NCBI GenBank assembly: GCA_036850595.1
Contig: CM072154.1
Location: forward strand, 18,979,330-19,043,329
Length of the DNA stretch: 64,000 nt
Direction of reading: 5' to 3'
Source: Rhyacichthys aspro
Lineage: Eukaryota; Chordata; Actinopteri; Gobiiformes; Rhyacichthyidae
Shown here in pieces: positions 13,101-26,100 of this stretch (positions are counted from its first letter, which is position 1; the number at the start of each line of letters is the position of its first letter). The notes beneath the pieces were generated by a model, which did not search any database, was not told the origin of the DNA, and worked only from the letters and a program-made list of their open reading frames with translations. The position numbers were made by a program, and so were the translations under genes.

Positions 13101-16100
13101 AGTGTAATATACTAAGTTGCGGAATAGAGGAGGCAGATTGAAGTAAAGTGAAAAGTGAAGTCTACATTAGATCCGTCAGATTCACTGTTGTGTTTCAGCT
13201 TAAGCATTTTCAAGTCTTTGTTTATGTCTGTCTTCACGACTGTCCAGTTTGTAGCGTGGATTATTATTATTATGCCATGTTCTATTTTTTTTTTTGTATG
13301 TTTCTTAGCCTAGACATCCTGAAATGGACATAGGAAGAACAAGGCAACAATTACTGAGATTTTAAAACAAGTGGCAAGTTAAGACAAAAACATTTTCATC
13401 TATTAAAATCCTTGTCTTAGATGTCTTAGTGTTTTTGTACTCCATTTAAAAAAGTTTTATAGTCTACATTTAACTTAAAACTAAAGTAATCGTGCTGGTT
13501 TTGTAGGGCAGGTCACATCCAGTATATACTAGCATCAGGACGAGGTCTTGAACCTGCTTTAGCTGAGGTCCAGCGTTGCCTTTTTACCGCTCCACTTGTG
13601 GTCGTATGAAGGAAGAGTCAGGCATAATTAATGAAGGCCATGAGGCAGAATGCCACCATTTGTCTGCAGCACTAAAGAGATTGTGATAGAGTCACTACTG
13701 AGTCTCGGAGGGTTTTCGAACGGGGCAGTGGGTACAAAATAGCGCACTGTGGCACCAACCCATGCACTTACACAGATCTCTTTCATCTCTCCCGTCCCCC
13801 GGGGGCCCATGCTCTGTGTAACCTAAAAAGGACCATCTATCATCCATTCAAAGTCGCTGTTTTTTCTCTCTCTGCTCTGTTCCACTGGCTCGCTTTTTTC
13901 TCTTGAACACACATATAAGTGACCAGTCCCAGCCCACTAACCTGCACTTTTTATGCTCCACTTGGAAACTGGTAGATCCCTGGTAGACTGTCCCTCGCCC
14001 AGGACGCCCCTCTGGCGGCAGCTTTAGCGACAGGTCAACTGTGGGTCTGTGCGTGGTGTTGTCAGTCGTTAGAAAGAGCCGGCTCTGTGTGAAGCTCCTC
14101 ACCAGTGTCACTGACTGATGTTAAGGGACAGTCCTTGCCTTTTCAAGTGGCACTGCTGTAATGATTCGAGACCACAGACAGACTGGCGGCGGGACCCTCT
14201 GGACTACTTTGTCAGTGACATTAAAAGGTCCGGCTACACTCTGTGGGAAAGATCAAGGGCAAGAACAATGAGTGCTGCCACACTTAAATTGACACAGCTA
14301 TAAAAAGGGAGCGGAAAGCTGTGCCAAACACTGTAAAGGTCAAAAGGATGGGGGAAAGAGAAAGCTTTGATAGGGTTTTATTATTATTATGTGTGCTCTG
14401 TGTAGGCGTTTAAAGATTGCATGCATTTATTTTTAAATGAACACATGCTAATGACACTTTTTTTTCCTGACGCCTAAGACCATAGAATACTTGGAACCTG
14501 TTTCTGCTGCTTATTCTTGATTAATCCCTCAGAGGTTTGAGTTGAACCACCGTTTGATAATGTCTCAGTGCTATGTTACATCTATTCACCATGGGCCTAT
14601 TTCAACTACAGAAAATTAGCACTGTTTCAATTATCAACCCCCCGAGGAGGGAAAAAGTGTGGCTAAAGCTTGAATTAGATCAGCCCATTTATCAGAATGA
14701 ACACAGCTGGCTTGGTAGTGCTTTAAGCGTTCATATATAGCCCTAATTACAGCCCCACAGGCAGTTTGAGTTCACCAAACTCGTATTAACATGTTTAATG
14801 TGACATTGTGTTAAGCCACTAATTGGACTGTTGTCGCTTTTTTCTGGCGAATGGTTCACATCTTGCTTCTATGAAGTAATTCATTGAGGGATAGTTTCAA
14901 AAAGTTAGTCTTTGGTCAAGTCCTATAGATCTTACTCAAAGCCTATATTATACATCGTAAGATTTATGGATAAATGAAGTGACTGATGGGCATTTAAACC
15001 TCTTTCTGTACTGCAGCTGAAAATGATGCCACATAATAAATAGCAGCTCAGGTTTGATCCTTCTAAAACGACTTAATTATGACTTCAGCCAATCATTATT
15101 TAAAACAAAATACATTCTTAATTTGATATGTAGCATTTAAGGACCACAAATCACTATCTATAACATTATTCATTCACATATTATTAGTTTTGCCCTTTAG
15201 GGGTCAATACACCCTCAAATCAATATCCCAATTAATCAATGAATTGTTTTGTTTTTTTGCTCTCATTGTTCACTGTACTGTAAATAATGAATGCTGAACT
15301 ACTTATTCTGTGACAAGTATAAATGTCACGGCCATAATTATGTAAATAAGAAGTGCAATGTCGTGGTTTGTGTAGTTTTTGTCATATTTGGTTATATCTA
15401 GAGGCAAAAATGCAGTTTGCAGCTTCCAGTTCCTCATACAGCATGTGAACAGTTCTGTGAAAATAGATTTGAAGGTGATTTTAAAAATTTAAAACAAAAT
15501 CAATGTAGATCTAAAATGTCCTAATCTTCATGCAAAAGTGTGTGCTCTAGAGGGAAACACTGGTGTGCTTCTCCTTTATCAGTGCTCAGTTTGTCCACTC
15601 TGGAAAGTTGTAGGAACAGAAACTAAGTACTACAACTTAAAGTGAGTTTAAATTTTTATTGACAAGTGCACTCTTTTCACTACAGTTTATACATTTTGAT
15701 AGTTTTGACTGATGTGTTCCATTTTCTTTAGCAAATACAATATTTTTTTACACGTGCCTTTAATCATTTTACATATCCCAATAAAAAAAATACCTTGCAT
15801 TGCCTTGGAGTTAGCAGACCTGATCCGATGCAAACCCTGAGCGGTATCGGGGCATATTTACAAGCCAAAGGCAGCCACTCAAGCGTGATCCTGCTGACTG
15901 TTCACCTTGTCTGAACCAGTTTACTGTCAGTTGGCAGGTTAGCAGGGCACCCTTTGTGGTGTTTAATATGTATGTGTGTATCTGTTTGTGTTTGAGCAGG
16001 ACAGACTTCAGGCGAACAACGGAGTGCTGACGATTAGTAGCCTGAATCTGGCTGACATCGGCATGTACCAGTGTGTGGCCGAGAACAAGCACGGCCGAGT

Positions 16101-17131
16101 CTTCACCAACTCTGAGCTTAGAGTTATAGGTAAGTATAAAAATAAAAAGGATAAAAATGTTTTAGTGGGGTTTTCACACTGGCTTATCAACCATAGAATG
16201 ATCAATAGTAAGTCTTAAAAAATGTCTTAAAACAGAATAAGCTACAAAGACAACAGTGAGGATTGAACTGAAGACCTTCTTGTTTTGAGATGGCAGTGTG
16301 TTATCCACCTTCACATGGATATCTTAAAACTATTTTTGTCTGTAAATTGGACAAATGATGAAAAAAAACAAATGATATTAAAGCAATATTTTGATGTATT
16401 TAGTTGCTACCAGCCACTGTAAATAGTAATGCTATGTGAAAAACACTATTTGAACAACATTCAAGGAAGTTGTAGGGGACCAGTTTTTCTTTCCAATTGA
16501 GGAAGTAAACTGAGTGACCATTTGAGTGAGTGACCAAACACCACTGGTTGAAACACAGCAGGTGAAATTAAGGCAATTTTCACTTATCTCTATTCAAGCT
16601 GAGATGACCAAAGAGCCACTTTTCCAACATCAAGAACACAGTCACATGTGCCTCTAATGGTCTCCTAATGGAGACTAAAAATGAACCAGAGACCTCAGCT
16701 CTAACTCCTTCTCTGTTCATATTTACAGTTGTCCTCTATATTCTGGTATCAGCCATTATATTTTCATTAACAACAAGAGCTGCAGTATAAAATGAGTTAT
16801 TTTTTGTACCATCCATTGTAACAGTAGTCATTAGAAAGTACAGTTTTAGCAAAGACTACAATCATTAATATGGAAGCGGCTGGCTTCATTATTAACATGT
16901 ATTTTAGGAACTACTTGATCTATTTAAAACAGAAACAGTTTGCAGAGAAAACTTTCCAACATATTTATTCAACATAAAGTCGATATTACTCAAGTTCTTT
17001 TCAGATATAACTCCCCAGAAGTTTCTATTCTTTGTTCTAAAATGAAAAAAAGAAGTGTGACTAATATGTGATACATTGTTTGAGAAAATGTTGGTACTTT
17101 CCACTTAACGTCAGGCAGTAATTGCCTGCTC

Positions 17132-17172
<41 letters not shown>

Positions 17173-20100
17173 ACAACATGTGTCTGGTGCGTTACTACAT
17201 GCGTGCATGCTTGTGCATGCGTGTGCATGCATGTGCACGTGTTTGCACGTGTGTGCACGTGTGTGCACGTGCGGCGGGATGCGTTGGCAGGTGCTCAGCT
17301 CTGTCAGTGGCGCCAGGCTGTGCATTCACTTTGAAGAGTATTCTGCTGACTCGGAGAGCATACAAAACAGCTCCAGACGATGGCGCCTTAGTAATTAAGG
17401 CCTAAAGGAGCAGCTACAAAGACTCCCTCTCGTTTTACATTCACTCATATTTGCTTTGGAGCCCAGCGGCTTCATTCTTAATGCATAATGTCCTACTCAG
17501 AGAAATGCATAGAATTTGAAAAAACATATTCCTTTTCATAAATAAATGGGCTCTGCAGCTTGTTTGATTCTTTTCAGATAAGCTACATGCCCATTAACAA
17601 AGATAGATGTAAGAGTAGTGACCTAACTAATGGATCTAGTGACCCACGTTATTATCCTTACTACTCTATTAGACTATTTTGACAATAAAGTAAACCCTTT
17701 AATCTATCTCCTCTCCTGTTTGTATCTCTTCCTAACAGCCATTGCTCCAGACTTCTCCCAAAACTTGTTGAAGGCCCAAACTTTGGCCCGACTTGGTGGA
17801 GACATCTTGATCGAATGCAAACCTCGGATGTCTCCTCGGGGCGTGATTTCATGGAGGAAGGGGAAAGAAGCTCTGAGAGAGAGCCACAGGTAACAGGTTT
17901 TATTTTTTGCCAAACAAGCAGAAAATGTATTGTGTTGTGTAAGTTGTTTAGTTCGACTGCCTTACTGCATTTCATCAGCTTGTTACTTTATTTTCTCCTA
18001 CTTGATATTCATGGTGACAAACTGCAGAGAAAAGAACCACTATCTGTCACATAATACAATTTGAATTGCCCCCTACTACCCACATTTCCACTGTACACCA
18101 CTCTCCTGGCTGTGCTCAGAGCTGGTTTCTGCACTGTTTACTTAAGGTAATTGGCCGTTCCTAGACTGCGGCACTAGGATCGATGCACTGATCCATCAGC
18201 TCATTAACAGCATGTAAGGCCTTGTGGGTCATTAGAGGATAAGGCAGATGATGATCCGGGCAACCATTGAGACAAGGAAGAGACAGAAGAAATCCCCAAA
18301 AGGACTGATCAATGGTTAGCTGCTCAACAACGTACATTCTTGTGTGATAGTGGCTGAGACACCAGGGAACTCGCTAGCACCTTGTTTTATTAGAAAATGG
18401 GCTAAGCACAGATCAATGCAATATCTCTGTGCAGTAGAGAAGAGAGGACAGAAACACGTTAATAAGACTCTGGATACAGAGGGCTAGGTAGTTATTCCCA
18501 CTGTCCAGTTTATAGAACATCTTTTATTAGTGACGTCAATTCATTTTTACTGCGCAAACTCTTTCTGGGATTCTGTCTTGTCTCTACATTGATTTTACTT
18601 TTTTTCTCATAAATTAATATAAACTTCATTTAAAATAGTATTTACAAAACATAAATACATAACTGTATTTAGAGCCCATTGTTTGTTTAGTGGAAGAATG
18701 AGGCACATTTTGAGTTGAAAAAAAGATAGGGTTGGGTTTGAAAAACTAAAAGTGTATTTCTGTTTGAAGATTAAAGTTTTTGTATTTGTCTTGTTAACCC
18801 AACTTTATGTTCCTCCAAACATAAGGACCTATAAAAGTCAAACTGCTGAACAATAGGAAATGCTTTGGATTTGACCTGACAACTTTCACCAAATCATATT
18901 GAAAGGAACAATAACAACCTGTAATGTCAAGTGTAATGATTATTCCTGCTCTATGGGGCAACTGTGAAACCATTAGCTTTGTCATTCAACTGCACTATAA
19001 AAAATGACTGATTGTATGAAACACGATGTGGTCGACAGAAATCACTCACTGATGCATTTCTCATTCTGGTTTGATAACGTGGTTGTGGCAGCTCGCAGCA
19101 GCAGGATAACGTACAACCTGCTGGCACGTGGGGCGCTGCACCGAGCTCCAAATGTCTCTTTTGATGTGGGATTAATTGTTCAACTGGCTCAGCAGCTTTT
19201 TCACACACAGCCTCTGGGATACCCAATCTCTCTGCAGTGGGTTGGGAGAGCTTTAGTCGTGGCGCGCCTCTCTGTCATTCTGTATGTATGGCATCTCGAA
19301 GATTTGATCTGATTGTTAAAGCTGGGCCACATGAGGACATCAGCAGACATTTCATTTAAAAGGAAGCACCAGTCGATGTGTACTGGAGATTATTTGTTGC
19401 AAAGGGGTTGTTAAATGACGAACATAGCTTAGAATTTATGACCTGTTTTTAATTACGGAAAGAAAAATGGATCCATACATCAGGCGCTGCTATAAAGCCA
19501 AGATTTTCCATTTGAGGTTTGTTTTTACAGCCTTCCCAGTGTTCAGACTATGAACAGATGCTATAGGCTTCAACATTATTGCAGCATCTTTCACAAAACT
19601 ATTCCCCTGTTCCTGGCTCGTTAGCACTTACTTTCCTTTATATTCAAATGGGGCCTGCTACTAGTGCTTTTACAGCCGTGGCACAACACTAATCCTTCCC
19701 ACTGGCTCAGCTAAAACACCCGTAATTCCTTCTAATCTTCCAGGGATAATGTTTTCAAGGATCTGGAGCAAAGGAGAACAAATCAGTGCAGAACAAGGCA
19801 GGATCTGATTAGTTAATGAAATCATGTGCCGGAGTGAAACCTACAGCAGCTACAGGAATGTTTAAGGTGATATAGCCTCATGGCAGGGGCGCTGTGCACT
19901 CACAATGAGGTAAAAGTGCTTACTCTAATTTAATTTCATTGCTGACCACTGCCAGCGAGTGTCAAATGGATATAGGAAATGGCTCTCTGGAATATTACCT
20001 TTAGATTGGACCACTGTGTTTAAGATTGTTATGGTGCACATTAAATTACACAGCCTCATTGTATTACATGAATCCATTAAATGAAAGCAATTGAGTTGTA

Positions 20101-23100
20101 CGGTACGGGTTAGGTCAGTGAAAGGTTTGGTAACCATATCCGACGACGCCTCACGTATTTTTATATCTGATATTTTATAAAAATGTAGGGGAGTTGCCAT
20201 TATCTAGAACAGTGGCGTCAAAGTGAAAGTGGTGAGGGACCGCGAAAGTTCAGAAGAATCCTTTCAGCGGCCAAAGATGGTGACATTTGGAAGAATTTCG
20301 ACTGAGATTTTATCTTCGTTTGAGTGTTCACACAAACAATAAGGTTTTAGTTGGATTTTAACAGGTTTTAGTCGGAACTGAACAAGTTTTAGTCAGATTC
20401 AGTCAACAGGTTTTAGTTAAATTTATACAAGGTTTGGATGGATTTGGACAGGTTTTAGTTAGATTTGAACAGGTTGTAGTTGGATTTGAACAGTTTTTAT
20501 TTATCTTTGTAGCAAAATTAAATCTATCTAAAACATAATTTCAGAATTCAATAAATAAAACCTAGTGCCAAAAATATCACCTTCTAAATGTATTGAAGGG
20601 CCACATAAAATATTGCAAAGGGCCGTATTTGGCCCCCGGACCTTGAGTTTGACATGTGTGATCTAAAAAAACATAGGAATATCATATCATCAGCTTTCTA
20701 AACAGAAAATGCTGTGGCTAATAAAGGACAGCTTTGTTTAGAGAAGACATGCTCTATTTAGGAGAAATTTTGCATTCATTTACCTAGGGATTTGATATTT
20801 TCAGACTAAGGTTAATTCCACTTTTTAGTCAGCACACATCCACAGCCGAGAGTTGAGTATTTGGGATGCTTCGTACGCCCTTTGATAATAGAAGTGCCTT
20901 TAAAAGAGTGACAAGCCGACCTGATCTGGACTGCACCGCTGCGGTGGAAATGTGCCCTGATGCCACTAAACAAAGAGCTTTCCAGATGTGTCGCCGTCGT
21001 AAAAGTGAAAAAGATAAACATTACTTGCCGTTACTTCCTTGTAATATACTGAGTTAATTATACAATCCTTCTTAAGTGGTTAAAGTAATGTTTTTCATTT
21101 ACGGCCTCTTTGTTTTTTTGTTACGCCGTGGAGAGAAGAGGCAAGCTTTTAGAGTACAGCTCATTTTAACACCAGGCCAATAAGGTTGAGCTAAAGTGCC
21201 TGTTTACTACATCACGCTGCCCAGGCTTTTATGTTGGCCACAAATTTCCCCCCTACCTTAATTGCTCCTGGGAAACATTTAAGGGAAAAAAAGGAAGAAA
21301 GTGAAAGCATTTTTGTGAGAAACTGCCTCCTACGTCTTTATCCTGTGCCATCCTTTTGTTGCGTTTCCAGCGAGGAATCCTGTCACAGCCTGGTGCGCGC
21401 TTTAATGGCAACCCTTATCCGAGTGACATCTCATATCCATAACTCTTTATTATAGTCCATTACAAAGGAAGCCCTCAGTTCAAATTGGAGAATATACTGT
21501 ACCTCTGGCTCCACACGGAGAATGGGCTCCGTCGAAGGGGCTAATGTATTTTAATACTCCCAGCCTTTTAGACGTACAGGTCATTTTTGATCATTTTGGG
21601 TGGTTTAAGGCCGCCTTAAAGGGATTTCATAGTGAGGCCTGTTCAAGTTCCTCTTACCCAACCTCATTATGCCTACTCATGTAGTTTAGAAGATAAGATA
21701 GGTGCTTTAAGAGCGGATTTACAAGTGAAGACATGTATCAATGAGGCAATTAATTTCTCTGAGCTCAAAGTGGTCAGGAAATTGCTCTAAGGCCCAGGCT
21801 GATTGGCAATATTGAATAGATGGAAAGTAATTTAATTTAAATCTTTATGCCCATCTAGATAAATGCATTAGGTTTTTATTTGGTGAGGACGTGGAGTGCA
21901 GTGTCTTGCCTTTCATCCTGTTTACTGAACTTGAAGTTTCTCCTCCAAGTTGCTTCTAAGTAGAGACTCTGACTCAGCAATATAAGAATGTATCATTTAT
22001 AGTTTTAAAGAAGTGCTTTTGACAGTATCCTGAATTTCTTGGAGATGATTTACAAGAACTGGCAATTGAACAGCATTATCACATGATGCTGGTGCTTTGG
22101 TGTTTGGCGTAAGAACACTAGGGAACAAAGAAGTTCCCAATATACAAATGGTTCACCCAATAACACACCAAGTACCTGCCCTTTCATTCTGTGCACCTTC
22201 TCGGCTGTGTTTAACTTAGTGGTGTTATGGGCTGCCAACAACCGGAGCAAACCCAAGCCCCACATCTGGATCCTGATCATAAACCTGACAGACCTGCTCT
22301 CATCCTGATGCCCCTGGATGCCGTGCAAATGCTTTTTGTAGACGCCCCTGCTAAGGGTTACCGCAGACTAATATGATGCAAAACTGTCCATTTTAGTGTA
22401 TAGTACAAGTGGGAAAATATGAATTTGCCCATCTTTGTTTGGTGATTAAACCCGTCCTCCCACAGGCATCTTGCTAGCATACGTCCTCTTCTTCTGACTG
22501 TGGTTTTTCTGATTATAATCTTGCACCTGTAATAGTCTATCTGTCCACAAATAACTCACATAACCTAACCTAAAAAAATTAGATAAAGAAGATCTCATGT
22601 GTTCAGAAGCATACAGACACTACACAAATGACCAAATTGAGTTTATCCAGCTCTTGAAAAGGCCGACAAATATCAAAAGTTTGGTTTCACAGGTTTGACA
22701 ATAATCCTAAAAATAAGAAATACTTGAACTCAGTGTGGGCCATGATTCAAGTGCCAGCCAAGCGTGTCTTGCACATTAGGTCAAAAGTGTCTGATAAAAG
22801 AGAGTGAAAAGAGAGAGAAGAGAATGACAAGAGATTTAAAATGACTGAAAATTGTGGAAGATTCACATATTTTAACCATTGTCCATGCACTTTATGTTAT
22901 ATGCTTTTGATCTGTTGCAGCTCTAATAAACAATTCCAACACCTGCCAGTGAACATAAATATCCTGCTTTAGTCGGTTTAGTCATGGCACCAGTGGTCCT
23001 CTCTCGATGAAAAATTTATCTCAGCTCACGGGGCTTAATGGTTATTGCTTGTTTGTAATAGCGCGGATAACCAGGCCAAATGAATTATTAGCTCAACAAG

Positions 23101-26100
23101 CAATAGACATCCTCAGGGCTCAGGGGGATTCCCTTTTAACAGTGTGATATTTTCTCAATCCCTGCAGGGATTTGAGTTCAATGCCTGGCTCCACTGGGGA
23201 GATCAGAGCTGCTACACAGTCACTGTTGCTCGAGGACATCTCAGCAAGACATTCTTGAAACTAGTGACAAATGCAACTGAACACACCAGTGCAATTTCTG
23301 TTTTCTTCTCCAGCAATGTTCGGTAGTAATGTGCGAGCCTTAATACATTCTTTATTAAAAGGTCAGCCTACGATATGGTCAAGAATTGAACAATGTTAAA
23401 TTGATGTCGACCCTTATAGTGAAGTGAAAAGATACTATCACATTAGAGCTAATCTTTTGTTAGATTTGGTAATAAATGAAGACGAGACCCCTTTTTTGAG
23501 GCTTTATCCACATTAATGCACTTAAATTGAAACGCATCAAATTGATCTCTGTTCATACTAGGGTTTTGGCCTTGTCTATACAGTTTTCTAACATTAAGAT
23601 TAAAAGGAACCTCACATGAATAGAAGCTGTCTCACTTTTTCTGCATCCATACAGCACAACCCAAGAAACATGGCCACCCAGCATTTACTGAGGTTTCAGT
23701 TTAAGCCAGGGTCTTACCAGGCAACAGCTTAGAGCCTATTAGGTAGATGAATCTGAGGTGTTTTGATCGTATATGGTCACAGCTCTGTTTTCTATGCTTA
23801 CTGTGGAACCATACAATCCTTGATGTGCATGAATTTGTGCCTAATATTTCTCACTGCATGTGCCCCAAGTCCAGTTTGTTGCTGCTTCCTGGTATGAAAG
23901 ACCCCCTTCATTACTAAAACGTCTCATAGTTTTAGCATTTCTGTATTTGTTGGTGTAAAATGAACATTACTGAAGTCAGTCAACATGAAAAGTAATAGTA
24001 GCCAAAACATTGTTGGGATAAAAAAAAGTCATATCATGAAATGTGAAGAAAACATATCCAATAATTACTGTATTTTTGAAAATATTGTTGACAGTCGATG
24101 CCATAAAGCCTCCCACCTACATCTATTCAGTTAAGTTCAGGCTGTTTCCCCACAACATATTTCTCAGTCCTACTTTCCTCTGCGTCTGTGCTGGGTTTCT
24201 GATTGATTCTTACTGCAGCGTGAGATGAATGTCAATATATTGTACCCATCTTCATAAAAAACACACCAGAAGTTATGTCTTTTAATTGAAAAGTACTTAG
24301 TGTGGACTCATAACTACTGAACAATTTTATAAGATAATGAGCTGTACATTCTCTGCTCCTTTCATTTCTGCAGCAGTCGTGTCTTCAAGTAGAAGTGATA
24401 GATCACCTGCAGTAATTACACAGATCAAAGCAAAGAGAACAATGAAATATGTTTCTAAAGCAACAGGAACGGCTCGATGGGAGGAGAGACAAAAGATCAA
24501 ACACGAGCAGTCAGTGTGTGAGTAAATAATTCAGCATCTGATAATTCATAGATCACAAAAGGTCTTTGAACATAATGTTTCCGGATGCTTCATTTGAACA
24601 AATGAATAAATGCTTTGCTTTTTTAGCCATCAGTGCAAACTGTGCAGCGTATGGTCAAATTGTCACAAACACACAGATGTTTTTGGCTTCCAGGTAAATA
24701 GTATTAATCACAGCATTTACATTTGCATAACTCCCTCCCAAAAAATTCTGTCATTGAATTCACTTTTAGCAATTGTTTGGTTTCAAAACAAGTTTATCAC
24801 AAAAACACTTCCTCTTTTATCTTTTATCCTTGACTCTCCTCAAAAGCACACATAATGGAGCAGAGATATGTATACTTCTGCACCAGGCTTTTGTGCCTGT
24901 TTAGTCTTTATTCAGCTTTCTGTTTACATCGACCGACTTCTAAAATCTCACCCCCCAATGACAAAGCTTTTCACAAACATAAAACAACACACAAACTGTG
25001 GTTTTCAATTGAAACAAAAATGCCCTCTTTACTACTCTGCTTAGAGTGGCTAGACACATTTATATAGAAAAGATTTGTTTTACGTTGATGCAGAGAACCA
25101 AAATATCCTGTAACTGCATTTGATTAAAATATCACTCAGGGAGGGAGCTTGAGTGTGTAGTTTTTGTTGGCCTCTGGTGGCAAAATTGTAGATTGCAATT
25201 CCACTCCTCAGAGCCCATCTTTTAGACCTTGTGAAGACCTACAGTAGCCCTGCAGGGACATTCGGTTGCCTATAAACAAACCCGGAAGAAATAAACCAAA
25301 TAATGAGTTCATCTAAAAAACTTGGAAACAAAATCCATGTATAAATGGTCAAATGGTTGTACAAGTGTAGCAAACTAATTCAAAACTAAGTAAGTTGAAG
25401 AAAATTAAGTTATAAATAAAAGTAAATACTTTCATTAGTTTTTGACAGAGAGACGGATTCTCACTAGATCTGGCAGTTCACAATCTCACAAAAATCCATC
25501 ATGAAAAACTGTTTTACTGTTACTAAGGTATTCATTTAAAGTACCTGTCCTTTTGCAAACACTTTCAACGGGAGTTCAAGTGGAACTGTGAAACCGATTA
25601 TTTTCTGTGGAGCGGTATTAGGCTCATCAGGTACAGACAATCTTCAAAATGTACTGGATTTTCTTTACATCAAATACTCTTCTTATTCTTACAAAACATG
25701 ACACTAACGAGAAATTTGAAAATGAAAGTCAGAAAAGCTCAAATGTGGACTGAAGGTTAGGTGTAGTGCGGTAAAAAGGATTAATTTGATGTGTTTGGGG
25801 ATTCTATAATTAATTACTGCTGACCTAGTACAAATGTAATTTACTAACACATCTCAAAACTCCATATTGTTTTTAATTAAATCAGTTGTTGTTGCTAATT
25901 TGATTGAGTAATGCACTTGTCCTGCAAATTGATGACATCACTCTCTTTCTGTCAAATGAAATGTGTCAGGTTTGACTGATAACACCATCCAATAAAAGTA
26001 TTTGTAGACTCCCGAGTGTAATCTGTTGAATTGGTTTCCTTGTCTTTTATTAAAAACACACTCTGAGGAATTACATTGACATTTACCAACTACTCTGTTT

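Larger units (their letters stand above)
10017..15999. other. cntn5 intron inside Ig4
   Basis: A 5.98-kb intron. It holds the hAT-like repeat at 10191-10697, T runs near 11010 and 12823-12843, and a member of a dispersed repeat family near 15363-15640. No coding exon was recognised. Confidence 0.8.
16130..17738. other. cntn5 intron
   Basis: A 1.6-kb intron with the TG microsatellite and phased CACGTG array at 17135-17275. A 16245-16305 segment reads like a decayed tRNA-type SINE piece (GAACTGAAGACCTTC...), but only weakly. Confidence 0.8.

Noticed and set aside
16245..16305. tRNA-like or SINE-like segment
   Set aside because: A few words recall tRNA-derived fish repeats, but no cloverleaf or intact A and B boxes could be made out.
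16990..17405. Several Cys/Val- or His/Thr-rich ORFs on both strands
   Set aside because: Produced by the TG/CA microsatellite and TGCACG repeats; not genes. The same holds for 60308-60526.
19004..19312. Overlapping ORFs on both strands with locally higher GC
   Set aside because: No homology to contactin exons or known domains on reading, and no good flanking splice sites in phase.
22050..22328. 92-codon minus-strand ORF
   Set aside because: No domain or transposase motif recognised, and it lies in the middle of an 8.7-kb intron.
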